From Aquimarina intermedia (lineage in GTDB: Bacteria > Bacteroidota > Bacteroidia > Flavobacteriales > Flavobacteriaceae), in assembly GCF_008124785.1 (NCBI RefSeq), contig NZ_VNHU01000004.1, positions 186,001 through 250,000 on the forward strand: DNA of 64,000 bases. The letters run 5' to 3'. Every line of letters begins with the position of its first letter. The first letter of the stretch is position 1. The notes under the pieces were generated by a model. It was not told the origin of the DNA. It searched no databases and saw nothing but the letters and a program-made list of their open reading frames with translations. This document shows, piece by piece, positions 46,298 through 55,229 of the stretch. The position numbers and the translations under genes are program-made.

Positions 46298-47038
46298 TTA
46301 GTTTAAAGTGAGCATCGTATTTTTCAATAAAACTTGATTTATCAAGTCTATATTAGTTATAAAGGTTTTAGTAAAGGGGATTTTATGTTCATTATTAATG
46401 ATACATACAGATTTTCCATAATGAATTCGAGAAATACAATGTATATTTATGATATAACTTTTGTGAATTCTCAAAAAAGTTTGAGGTAATAAATTTTCAA
46501 AAATTTTTAGTGTTTTATAGGCTCTTATAATTCTACCATTAGCCATATGAAAATCTGTAGTATTATTATCTGCCTTTAAGTATAAAATATCCTCTATATT
46601 TAAATATTGATAATCCTTATAAGATTTTAAACAAATGGTTTCGATTTCATCAAATTGATGCTTCTTTTGATATTTTAGAAGACTCTTTCTTATGGAGAGC
46701 TCATTTAAAGGCTTCAATAGAAAGTCTGAAAAATTATACTTATACGAATCAAACGCTTTCTCTTTTGAAGTGGAAAGCGCTACAAAAAAGGGTTGATATT
46801 CACTATATTGTGATAATTCAAAAAGAAATTCTAAAAAATTGATTTCGGTTGAATCAATATTGATAAAAATAACTTCTGGTTTTTTTTTGAGAATAGTGTT
46901 TAAAGCAACTTCCTGATTCTCTTTTATCACACTATATGATAGTTCAGTAAAATCCTCACACACCGCTTTTATGGTTTCAACGGCCTTTTTATCTTTATCA
47001 ATTATCAAACAGTCTACCACGTTAACTTTTTGAAGCAA
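46298..47038 (-). CDS. LytTR-family response regulator with degenerate receiver
   Basis: The 246-residue protein has an N-terminal receiver-like domain and a C-terminal LytTR DNA-binding domain (YLNIEDILYLKADNNTTDF; FENLLPQTFLRIHKSYIIN; GKSVCIINNEHKIPFTKTF). In the receiver, the usual acidic pair reads IIDKDK and the phosphoacceptor position (VFLDI in relatives) reads IFINID, so Asp is replaced by Asn60. The lysine (FLLKPL) is kept. It is therefore probably not controlled by classical phosphorylation. No sensor kinase adjoins it. The start is TTG at 47038, or possibly the GTG six codons later, as no ATG is available. Confidence 0.85.
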   Translation of the reverse strand: MLQKVNVVDCLIIDKDKKAVETIKAVCEDFTELSYSVIKENQEVALNTILKKKPEVIFINIDSTEINFLEFLFELSQYSEYQPFFVALSTSKEKAFDSYKYNFSDFLLKPLNELSIRKSLLKYQKKHQFDEIETICLKSYKDYQYLNIEDILYLKADNNTTDFHMANGRIIRAYKTLKIFENLLPQTFLRIHKSYIINIHCISRIHYGKSVCIINNEHKIPFTKTFITNIDLINQVLLKNTMLTLN

Positions 47039-47232
47039 TTTAAAAACACAAAAAGAATAATGAGTATGGACTTAGGATACAATAAATAAGGTTGAGGCTT
47101 ACTTTTTTGGAGAAATAGGTTATTTAGACCTTAATAAAAATTTAAAGATATTAAAGCTTAAAACTATTGTTTTTTAATTCTTGTTCCTAACTTGAGTGTC
47201 TATGTACACCCATACGACTTCGTTTTGGGCGC

Positions 47233-47373
47233 TTACTTCTTAGTTTCAAACTTTCCAAGCAATAAACCAAATACATACGATTGTGGTTGAATATGAAGAC
47301 TTCCCTTCTCAACAGGATATGGATTCGTTATGCCCCATAGAGTACGCTTAATGAGGTTATCTCGTACATCCGC
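47233..47373 (-). pseudogene. C-terminal fragment of an unrecognised gene
   Basis: A 46-codon stretch ending in TAA encodes a protein-like sequence (LIKRTLWGITNPYPVEKG, then SLHIQPQSYVFGLLLGKF). Upstream the frame is lost. The regular alternation and codon use suggest the 3' end of a former gene, but I cannot name the family. Confidence 0.35.
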
Positions 47374-47540
47374 ATGCAGAGTAGCTCATCGATATGCCCT
47401 CTCTCGGCCTTGAAGTAAAAAACAATCTTACGCCTTATAAAGCAATATTAAAATGCAGCAACGCTGAATGGAAATATTATACTCCATCCCGATGTTAACG
47501 GACTATCCGGCGTTTTCGGGACTGTCTCAGTACTATTGTA

Positions 47541-47792
47541 GGCACGTCCTATAGGATCTGTTACTCGCAAACTAAAGACGACGCCCAGTTTCTTTAACAG
47601 CGAGTTCTCCCCTTTAAGCTTCTTCAGTCTGCATAGTTACAATACGTCTGGTTCACGGCATTTCTTCTTCCAATTGTAAAAGGTGGGCTCGCTGATTCCC
47701 TCCTTTCGGTAGAACTCTTGGATACCTATACCCGTTTCCACCTATTTAATTGTAAATACAATCTGCGACTAAGAATACTTGAATCCTTTCAA
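47541..47792 (-). pseudogene. IS3-family transposase orfA remnant
   Basis: In one frame, 84 codons reproduce the start of an IS3-type OrfA: KYS-stop-SQIVFTIK-stop-VETGIGIQEF, then YRKEGISEPTFYNWKKKC, and LCRLKKLKGENSLLKK. In intact relatives this reads as the helix-turn-helix ending GISxxTFYNWKKKYG followed by a leucine-rich coiled coil. Three in-frame stops and the loss of an ATG show it is dead. No orfB and no clear inverted repeats are visible, so only a fossil remains. Confidence 0.7.
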
Positions 47793-48035
47793 AAGCAATT
47801 AGGTATTCAAAGTTAAAGAATTATTCGTCCTGAATTCTCCAATTTTAATAGGACCTGTTTATAGGGAGGGGCTCATGTTATATTAACTAGATGTTATAAA
47901 TATTATCGTAGTTGACAAACAAGGGGTATCTGACTGAGTTCCATCAAAATTATTTGGTTAGATTACTCCTATCGAATTTCTGTAAGCAATAAACATCATA
48001 AATAATATATACTTCAGGTTTTCCTGCAGCTCTTG

Positions 48036-50360
48036 TTATTGTATTTCAAAATTAGATTTTATAGTTGTGTCCGAACTTCCTCCAACAAATACATTAAACT
48101 CCCCAGGCTCTAGGACCCAATGACCATCATTATCATAAAAGCCCAAGGTAGTGCTGTCCAATACAAAGCGGACTTTCTTTTTTTCACCGGGTTGTAATGA
48201 AATCATTTCAAAACCCTTTAATTCTTTAACCGGTCTGGTTATACTGGCAAAAAGGTCTCTTATGTACAATTGAACGACTTCTTTGCCTTCACAATCACCA
48301 GAATTTGTAACATTCACAGCAACTTCAATTTTTGGCGCTTTATGTGAAGTGTTTACGGGGATAACTTCTAGATGTTCATATGCGAAGGTAGTATAGCTTA
48401 AGCCATGACCAAATGCATACAACGGACTATTTTTCTGATCTGAGTAATGCGACCAAAAAACAACATCGGGATCAGGTTCTACAGGTCTCCCTGTATTTTT
48501 ATAATTATAATACATAGGCGTTTGACCTATATGCCGAGGAAACGTCATCGGTAATTTTCCGCTAGGATTGTAATCCCCGTACAACACTTGAGCAATTGCA
48601 TGCCCACTTTGCGAACCTAAATGCCAAGCTTCGACAATTGCAGGCACATGCTTATCTGCCCAGTTGATAGCTAAAGGACGACCGTTATTAAGTATTAAAA
48701 CAATATTCTTGTTTACTTTATATACTTCTTCTAATAATTCCTGTTGGACTCCCGGTAAATCTAGTTCTGTTCTGCTTCTTCCCTCTCCACTCTGAAAACC
48801 AACTTCTCCCAAAACCATCACCACTACATCAGCTTGTTGCGCTGCTTTTAGTGCTTCGTTAAATTCACTTGTATCTGTAGCATTGATCTTTACTTTCTTT
48901 ATAAAAGCCGTTTTACCTACAGACACATCCGCACCCTTGGCGTACATCAATGTATTTCCTTTGTATTCCTGCATTCCTTCTAACACCGATACGGCTGTAT
49001 CGTCATCTGCCCCTATTCTCCAACTACCCAACGGACTATTTTTATCGCTCGCCAACGCACCGATAAGTGCTATTTTTTGACCTTCCTTCTTAAGTGGTAA
49101 TAGTTGCTTCTCATTTTTTAATAATACAATGGATTTTTTTGCGATATCCAGAACAGCCTCTTGATTGGCTTTACTACCTATAACTGTGCGTTCTCTTTCT
49201 TTATTACAGTAGCGATAAGGATCATCAAACAAACCTAATTCATACTTTACCTTCAAAATCCTTCTTACAGCATCATTAATCGTGCTTTCTTGAACACTAC
49301 CTTCCTGTACCAGACTTGCCAAATGCTCCACGTACAAATAAGACTCCATATCCATATCGGATCCTGCCTTAACAGCAATTTCTGCTGCTGTTTTTCCATC
49401 TTTTGCATGGCCATGAGCTATCATTTCGGTAATAGAACCCCAATCCGAAACCATGAAACCATCAAAATTCCAAGCGTCCTTTAAGATATCACGTTGTAGA
49501 AATTTATTACCCGTCGCAGGAATACCATTAAGTTCGTTAAACGCGTTCATAAAAGTTTTCACTCCAGCCTGAGTGGCCGCTTTAAAAGGAGGAAAAATAA
49601 TATTATGTAAGGTAGAGGTTCCAATATCCACTGTATTATAGTCTCTGCCTGCTTCGGCAAATCCATAGCCAGCAAAATGTTTGGCACATGCTGCAATCGT
49701 ATTGTTTTTAGATAGATCCTCTCCCTGAAAGCCTTTTACACGTGCTATGGCGATCTTAGCCCCTAGAAAGGGATCCTCGCCTGCTCCTTCCATGACACGT
49801 CCCCACCGGGCGTCTCTGGATATGTCTACCATAGGAGCAAATGTCCAGTTAATTCCAGCTGCCGAAGCTTCATCTGCCGCGACCTCAGCAGATTTTTGTA
49901 TAGCTTGTAAATCCCAGCTAGCAGCCTCTGCCAAGGGAATTGGACTCATCGTTTTATAACCATGAATCACATCAAACCCAATAATTAGCGGAATGCCCAG
50001 TCGTGACTCTTCTACAGCAATTTTTTGTACCGAAAGTACTTCTTCTACGCCGCGAACATTCAACATCGATCCTACCCAGCCTTTACGTAGATGCTCATAT
50101 TTTTTTGCAGCCATACCGTCTTTTGGTTTAGGACCTGTTACATCCCAAAAACCGTTGTACTGATTCATCTGCCCTATTTTTTCTTCTAATGTCATTAGAG
50201 AAAGTAACGAATCAACTTTTCGATCCACATCACTATCAATACTAATGACATCGGTATTCGAACTTGAAGATGGTCTTTTACTTACAGGATGTGTTTGTAC
50301 AAAACTGGCCGTCAAAGTAAGCAAAGCAATTGCTATGATAATAAAGATTTTATTTCTCAT
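48036..50360 (-). CDS. GH3 beta-glucosidase (BglX-like)
   Basis: This 774-residue glycoside hydrolase family 3 enzyme would release glucose from beta-linked gluco-oligosaccharides in the periplasm. Its signal peptide is MRNKIFIIIAIALLTLTASF. The TIM-barrel domain opens with LSLMTLEEKIGQMNQ and contains KHFAGYG. The nucleophile Asp lies in FMVSDWGSITEM near 305. The second domain has LLKNEKQLLPL and GEVGFQSGEGRSRTELDLPG, and a fibronectin-like C-terminal domain ends the protein. The frame is open 23 codons upstream, but the ATG at 50360 gives the proper signal peptide. It lies 109 bases after the GH16 gene and is the last gene of the locus. Within a GH16 locus it most likely acts on laminari-oligosaccharides. 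Confidence 0.93.
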   Translation of the reverse strand: MRNKIFIIIAIALLTLTASFVQTHPVSKRPSSSSNTDVISIDSDVDRKVDSLLSLMTLEEKIGQMNQYNGFWDVTGPKPKDGMAAKKYEHLRKGWVGSMLNVRGVEEVLSVQKIAVEESRLGIPLIIGFDVIHGYKTMSPIPLAEAASWDLQAIQKSAEVAADEASAAGINWTFAPMVDISRDARWGRVMEGAGEDPFLGAKIAIARVKGFQGEDLSKNNTIAACAKHFAGYGFAEAGRDYNTVDIGTSTLHNIIFPPFKAATQAGVKTFMNAFNELNGIPATGNKFLQRDILKDAWNFDGFMVSDWGSITEMIAHGHAKDGKTAAEIAVKAGSDMDMESYLYVEHLASLVQEGSVQESTINDAVRRILKVKYELGLFDDPYRYCNKERERTVIGSKANQEAVLDIAKKSIVLLKNEKQLLPLKKEGQKIALIGALASDKNSPLGSWRIGADDDTAVSVLEGMQEYKGNTLMYAKGADVSVGKTAFIKKVKINATDTSEFNEALKAAQQADVVVMVLGEVGFQSGEGRSRTELDLPGVQQELLEEVYKVNKNIVLILNNGRPLAINWADKHVPAIVEAWHLGSQSGHAIAQVLYGDYNPSGKLPMTFPRHIGQTPMYYNYKNTGRPVEPDPDVVFWSHYSDQKNSPLYAFGHGLSYTTFAYEHLEVIPVNTSHKAPKIEVAVNVTNSGDCEGKEVVQLYIRDLFASITRPVKELKGFEMISLQPGEKKKVRFVLDSTTLGFYDNDGHWVLEPGEFNVFVGGSSDTTIKSNFEIQ

Positions 50361-50469
50361 ATAAAGTATAGGATTTAAGCGGTTTTGAAATGTTAGGTTG
50401 AGGGGTATCATTACAATAAATAACCCCATCCTACCAACTTGTACGTTATAAATGGCTGATAAAAAAGTT

Positions 50470-52113
50470 CTATTGATATACTCTTACATAGTCAACTTCC
50501 AGGGAAGATGATACAAAGGCAGGGTCAATAGCACCTCCCAAATTACCTCCCATAGCCAGATTCAGTATTAAAAAAAAGTCTTTTTCGTAAAACGGCGTTG
50601 CTGTTGTATTCTGAAATCTATGATATACCTGATTATCTACTAAAAAAACTATTTCTTCTGGTGTCCAATCCACACTATAAGCATGAAAATCAGTAGAAAC
50701 TCCAGGAACAGTTATTTCTTTGACAATTGCGTTTCCTCCATTATTCTCAGGAAAATGCAAAGCGCTTGATATGTTATTCTGATTATTCCCTACATGTTCC
50801 ATAATGTCCATCTCACCACAAGCCGGCCATCCTATCGTTTCAAAATTAGCTCCCAACATCCAGAGTGCAGGCCAAGTTCCTCCTCCAACAGGTAATCTTG
50901 CACGTATCTCCACTCTACCATAAGTAAACGAGAATAAATTCTCTGTTTTTATTCTGGCTGAGGTATAACCCCCGTTTTCTGCTTTTGCTGTTATCCTAAG
51001 CAGTCCTCCCTGCACAGAAACATTACCCGGATCATTTGTATAAGTCTGAGCTTCTCCATTACCCCAACCATTGGTTCCTGTTCCTAAATCATACGACCAG
51101 TTCGCAGAATTTGGAGCTCCCTCTACATCAAACTCATCAGACCACAATAAGGAATTAAATGTAGTTTGAAAACTTTCTTCTTTATTGGTAATTATAAACC
51201 ACCAGTCAAATTCGTTATTTCCGTCTGTGGTTCTCAGAATTAATTCGTTTGCGGGTTGTTCTGCGTACTTATAAAGCTCATACTTATGGTTGCCTCCGGT
51301 ATAATAACCGATAAATGAGGTACCAGTTAAGCTAATGGTCTCCACGCCTCCTGGTGCACTAATTGCCCAAGAACCTGTGTAATCACTATACGGATAATTT
51401 AATACATCGGCGCCATCAACGGTTCCTGTACCCGGTCCCGCTAATTCATCAATTAGGTCTATCCTGCCAAAGACAGTACCTTCAGGATTCAACGTTGGAT
51501 CATCATTTTCATTATTTGTAATATGGGTAAATGTTGCATCTTCCCCAAAAATATAGCGATCGTCATACATACCTACATTTTCTTTACTATTTGGTGGTGC
51601 AGAGAAAAATTGTCCCGGTTCTTCACCTTCAACGGGTCCTAAACCAAAATGTCCTTGAACCTCACTTTTTATTCTCCACGAACCCGTAGTTAACATCGTT
51701 ATTAATTCGATAGGAGGTTCATATAGCACCAAAACATCTACCTCAACCGTAGTACTTGATGACACGCCACCAGCCCCTACCGCTATAACAGTTACCTGAT
51801 AGGTACTCAGCCCGGTGTTTCCGAAAGTATACTCCTGTATTCCAGATGGCGATGATTGCACATTGCCGTTATATACAAATTGGTAAGCTATGGCATTTTC
51901 TGCATTGGCTTTAAAAATCACTGTGCCGCTACCGTCGCCATTTGGATTGCTCTCATCTGAACCTACTATATCTGCTGTGACTTGTATATTGGTAGGAGCG
52001 ATTATTGCTCCTACTGACACGTCATCTTCTTGACAGCCTATTAAGAGAAAAATAATCGTTCCCAGGAGGTATTTTATATTTATTATTGAGCTCATACTTT
52101 TATTTATTACCAT
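50470..52113 (-). CDS. GH16 endo-beta-1,3-glucanase (laminarinase) lipoprotein
   Basis: This surface lipoprotein of 547 residues has a signal ending in LLIGC followed by QEDD, the acidic export signal. A PKD-like domain (about 35-130) and a linker domain of about 190 residues come before the GH16 domain (about 325-547). The catalytic motif GEMDIMEHVG near 436 contains the nucleophile and acid/base Glu in the ExDxxE arrangement typical of laminarinases. WSYDLGTGTNGWGNGEAQTYT and ALWMLGANFETIGWP are conserved active-site regions. Its ATG overlaps the stop of the binding-protein gene (TAATG), indicating coupled translation. A second ATG six codons on is also possible. It would cut long beta-1,3-glucan at the cell surface for SusC/D uptake. 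Mixed-linkage glucan is an alternative substrate. Confidence 0.93.
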   Translation of the reverse strand: MVINKSMSSIINIKYLLGTIIFLLIGCQEDDVSVGAIIAPTNIQVTADIVGSDESNPNGDGSGTVIFKANAENAIAYQFVYNGNVQSSPSGIQEYTFGNTGLSTYQVTVIAVGAGGVSSSTTVEVDVLVLYEPPIELITMLTTGSWRIKSEVQGHFGLGPVEGEEPGQFFSAPPNSKENVGMYDDRYIFGEDATFTHITNNENDDPTLNPEGTVFGRIDLIDELAGPGTGTVDGADVLNYPYSDYTGSWAISAPGGVETISLTGTSFIGYYTGGNHKYELYKYAEQPANELILRTTDGNNEFDWWFIITNKEESFQTTFNSLLWSDEFDVEGAPNSANWSYDLGTGTNGWGNGEAQTYTNDPGNVSVQGGLLRITAKAENGGYTSARIKTENLFSFTYGRVEIRARLPVGGGTWPALWMLGANFETIGWPACGEMDIMEHVGNNQNNISSALHFPENNGGNAIVKEITVPGVSTDFHAYSVDWTPEEIVFLVDNQVYHRFQNTTATPFYEKDFFLILNLAMGGNLGGAIDPAFVSSSLEVDYVRVYQ

Positions 52114-53720
52114 TAGTTATGAAAATATACATTGTCAATATACACGGTTGTAGCTCCTGTAGGAGATCCAACATAAATTAATTGTGCTATATTGGCTCTT
52201 GTGGTTAATCCAGTAAAATCTGACAGTGGAATAGCTAAACTAACCCATTCTCCTACTGCCGGATTTGAGATAGTGATTTCATGCTCTACATCATCACCAC
52301 CTTGAAAAAGTCCGTCAGCACCAAAGTCTACTAGTTTTATTTTAAATTCTGTGAAATCATCTGACCATACATCGGTATGAAAATGCGTCATAGCCGTTGC
52401 ATCGATAGGTGCCGAAGTGGTTTCAATTCCCACAAAATTTAAAGCACTGTATTTTTTTGTTGCATTACCTTCTACTGTCACATCTTCTAATACAGCATCT
52501 GACCATGAAGTACGCCATGTATCTACGGTAACATCTGTGTATGCATCACTAAACATAGAAATGACATTTGCTGCCGCTACAGTAGGTGTTGGTGCTGCTG
52601 TAACCGTCTGTGCGCTTCCTTTATAAAAATAAATATTATCTATAAAAACTGTTCCTTCTGCCCAGGGAGTTCCAACAAATTTTAACTGATGAATATCTGC
52701 TACTGTAAGTCCTTGATCTGTAAATGCTGAAATAGGAATATCAATAGCTGTCCATTGCCCAGCGACCAAATCATTAGAAAAAGGCTTTTCACCATTTGTT
52801 TGACTAATAAGTGATGTTTCGATTGCAGTTACGTCTCCAGACGTCCATACGTCCATATGAAAGAATTCCATAGCACTAACATCTACAGCTGCTCCAAATT
52901 GAATACCCTGATAACTTAAATTTATGTATTGTAGCATTGCATCGCCATTAAGATCAAATAACGACCAACTACTACCCTGGCTTCCTTGACCCCAATCCGG
53001 AAAATAGTCGGTTCCCGGTTCATCAGTATAAGCAGCACTAAATACTGACATTACGTCTTGAGCGGCTCTTGCGGGCGGGGTTGGTGCAGATGCCACCGGT
53101 TGTAGAATTTCTGTAACTTCAAATACTTCAGAATACTCAGTAGTAGCGATAGCTCCTCCTTTTGCTACCACTTTAATTGTATAAGTTCCCGGTTGTTGGT
53201 AGGTATACGATGCTACTTCACCGATAGTAGCAGATACAGGAGCATCATTTCCTTCTTCTCCGAAATACACGTCAAAAGACATCGCATAATCCGCGGTTGC
53301 AGTAACATTTACCTGTTTGGAGGTAGCTTCATCATTTGCGATCACAACCTCTAAGTTTTCGGGAGCATTAAAGGATATTACAACTTGTTGAATTGCTTCT
53401 GTTTTTAATCCTGTAATTCCTATACCGATTATCCTTAGATCATAGGTTCCTTCTGTATATGCATGCGTTATCACCTCTCCCAGTTGTATGTTAACTGGTG
53501 CCTCAGTTTCATCTCCAAAGTATATATCAAAGGATACCACGCCATCTCCCTTTGGAGTAATGGTTACTAACCCGGTATTATCCTGAGTCAGCTGGATAGC
53601 AGCAGCTATATTTGCAGGTGCATCCACTTTATTAAGGTAATCGAAATTATCGTCGTCGTTACATCCTTGAATGATCAATAGCAAAAGAAATAATCTGAAT
53701 GTGTGTTTAAAAAATTTCAT
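52113..53720 (-). CDS. Surface glycan-binding lipoprotein with two PKD and two CBM-like domains
   Basis: This SusE/F-position lipoprotein has 535 residues and a signal ending IIQGC followed by NDDD. Two PKD-like domains (about 30-115 and 118-205) share the pattern VSFDIYFGDE / MSFDVYFGEE. Two related CBM-like domains follow (about 215-365 and 375-535). Each opens with a phrase of the type APTPxxxAxxVxSxFSxAYTD and ends in a calcium-site-like phrase, VFIDNIYFYKG and VYIDNVYFHN. No catalytic motif is present. Lying between SusD and the GH16 gene, it probably holds beta-glucan at the surface. The doubled domains suggest two binding sites. Confidence 0.85.
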   Translation of the reverse strand: MKFFKHTFRLFLLLLIIQGCNDDDNFDYLNKVDAPANIAAAIQLTQDNTGLVTITPKGDGVVSFDIYFGDETEAPVNIQLGEVITHAYTEGTYDLRIIGIGITGLKTEAIQQVVISFNAPENLEVVIANDEATSKQVNVTATADYAMSFDVYFGEEGNDAPVSATIGEVASYTYQQPGTYTIKVVAKGGAIATTEYSEVFEVTEILQPVASAPTPPARAAQDVMSVFSAAYTDEPGTDYFPDWGQGSQGSSWSLFDLNGDAMLQYINLSYQGIQFGAAVDVSAMEFFHMDVWTSGDVTAIETSLISQTNGEKPFSNDLVAGQWTAIDIPISAFTDQGLTVADIHQLKFVGTPWAEGTVFIDNIYFYKGSAQTVTAAPTPTVAAANVISMFSDAYTDVTVDTWRTSWSDAVLEDVTVEGNATKKYSALNFVGIETTSAPIDATAMTHFHTDVWSDDFTEFKIKLVDFGADGLFQGGDDVEHEITISNPAVGEWVSLAIPLSDFTGLTTRANIAQLIYVGSPTGATTVYIDNVYFHN

Positions 53721-53738
53721 TTTATTCTATTTTATATT

Positions 53739-55226
53739 TTAATATCCTGGGTTTTGCTCCCAACTATTTCCAGCTAATTGGATTTCTATTAGCGGTATAG
53801 GAAATACTTCGTGTTTTCCTGTCATAAAACCTTCTATTTCCTGAGCCGCTCTTCCGGTTCTAACCAAGTCAAAAAAGCGATGTCCTTCACCAACCAATTC
53901 TACTCTTCTTTCCTGATAAATAGCATTTGTTAGTGCATTCCCTGTAGCGGTAACATCCGGTAATTGTGCTCTATTGCGCACTCTATTTAGATAAATAAGT
54001 GCCTGCCCATCATTACTTGGGGACTTTCTGTTATGTGCTTCTGCAGCCATTAATAATACATCTGCAAATCGAATTGCACGGTAATTGTTAGGGTTTGTGA
54101 GGTTTGGGTCTCCGGTATTAAGGTCCCCTTGACGTGCTATGTATTTGCGATTGTAATATCCTGTATGTCCAACTTCGAAACCTGTTTGATATCCAATAGA
54201 ATATGTTGCTCCTGTCTCTTCCGCCCACGCTTCAATATCCAGAATCGCCACATCTTTTCTGATATCTCCGGTTTCAAATGCATCCACTACTTCTTGTCTT
54301 GGCAAGTTAAAACTAAAGCCAGATTCAAATAGCGGCCCCGTGTAATTACGTATTCCATTAAACCCAACTGCTACATTCCCTTCACTACATTGCAGGCAAT
54401 CAAAACCGGCTCCTGGAAAATTATCGTCGTACTGCACTTCGAAAACAGATTCTATGTTATTCTCTCCTTCTTGTTCAAAAATAGAATTATAGTCTGCTAC
54501 CAAATCGTAAGGTCCCGCTATTACTTGGTCCAGAACCGCTGCTGCTTCAGAAAATTTATCCTGGTACAAATAAACTTTTCCTAATAAAGCTCGGGCTGCA
54601 CCTGACGTCACTCTACCTGCTTCTGCCTGTGTTGCAGGTAAATTAGCTCCGGCGAATAGTAAATCTTCTTCAATCTGAGTATAAACAACCTCTTTGGGGG
54701 TGCGTTCAATCCCACTTTCTTCCCCAAAAAGAATTCTTTTATCAATCGCTAACGGCACATCACCAAACCATTTTACTAATTCGAAATAGTAATAGGCTCT
54801 GAGGAAACGGGTTTGAGCAATAATTTGCTCTTTCCCAGAAAAATCAATTTTGTTCTGAAATTCCATAATATAATTTGCTCTGTTTATTCCGGCAAACATC
54901 CAGTTCCAAATATCTCTGAGCTGGGCATTCACCGAAGTGTGCTCCATCTTATCCACTTCTTGTATTCCCGGTACATCAGATGCGCTTTCTCCTCCCGCTA
55001 TGGTATTATCTGAAGCTATCTCACCTAGCATAACATTAAGATAGGTGGATTGCAATAAATCATAAGCTCCGATTAGAGCATCCTGATACTCCTGTTCTGT
55101 ATTAAAAAAATCCTCTGAGTTTGGATCAGGTGAAGCCACGTCTACAAAGTCATCACTACAAGAGAATAAGACAGACATTGTCATAAAAAAGATTGCGGAT
55201 TTCACTATATATTTCATCTTTTTCAT
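53739..55226 (-). CDS. SusD-like nutrient-binding outer-membrane lipoprotein
   Basis: This SusD/RagB-family protein has 495 residues, the usual size. The signal peptide ends VLFSC and is followed by SDDF. The N-terminal region (EDFFNTEQEYQDALIGAYDLLQ) and the TPR-like helices (FLRAYYYFELVKWFGDVPL) are characteristic, as is the C-terminal ERRVELVGEGHRFFDLVRTG followed by the family ending in NPGY. It caps the SusC barrel and helps load oligosaccharides. It starts 3 bases after the SusC stop, so the pair is cotranscribed. Confidence 0.95.
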   Translation of the reverse strand: MKKMKYIVKSAIFFMTMSVLFSCSDDFVDVASPDPNSEDFFNTEQEYQDALIGAYDLLQSTYLNVMLGEIASDNTIAGGESASDVPGIQEVDKMEHTSVNAQLRDIWNWMFAGINRANYIMEFQNKIDFSGKEQIIAQTRFLRAYYYFELVKWFGDVPLAIDKRILFGEESGIERTPKEVVYTQIEEDLLFAGANLPATQAEAGRVTSGAARALLGKVYLYQDKFSEAAAVLDQVIAGPYDLVADYNSIFEQEGENNIESVFEVQYDDNFPGAGFDCLQCSEGNVAVGFNGIRNYTGPLFESGFSFNLPRQEVVDAFETGDIRKDVAILDIEAWAEETGATYSIGYQTGFEVGHTGYYNRKYIARQGDLNTGDPNLTNPNNYRAIRFADVLLMAAEAHNRKSPSNDGQALIYLNRVRNRAQLPDVTATGNALTNAIYQERRVELVGEGHRFFDLVRTGRAAQEIEGFMTGKHEVFPIPLIEIQLAGNSWEQNPGY

Positions 55227-55229
55227 TTT

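Larger units (their letters stand above)
47039..48035. other. Decayed intergenic region, about 1 kb
   Basis: No intact gene lies between the LytTR regulator and the GH3 gene. The region holds two minus-strand coding fossils, listed separately (47233-47373 and 47541-47792). Between and around them the sequence is broken by stops in every frame. Base composition around 47200-47750 looks less AT-rich than the flanking spacers, consistent with former coding DNA. It marks the boundary between the regulatory block and the glucan locus. Confidence 0.6.
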
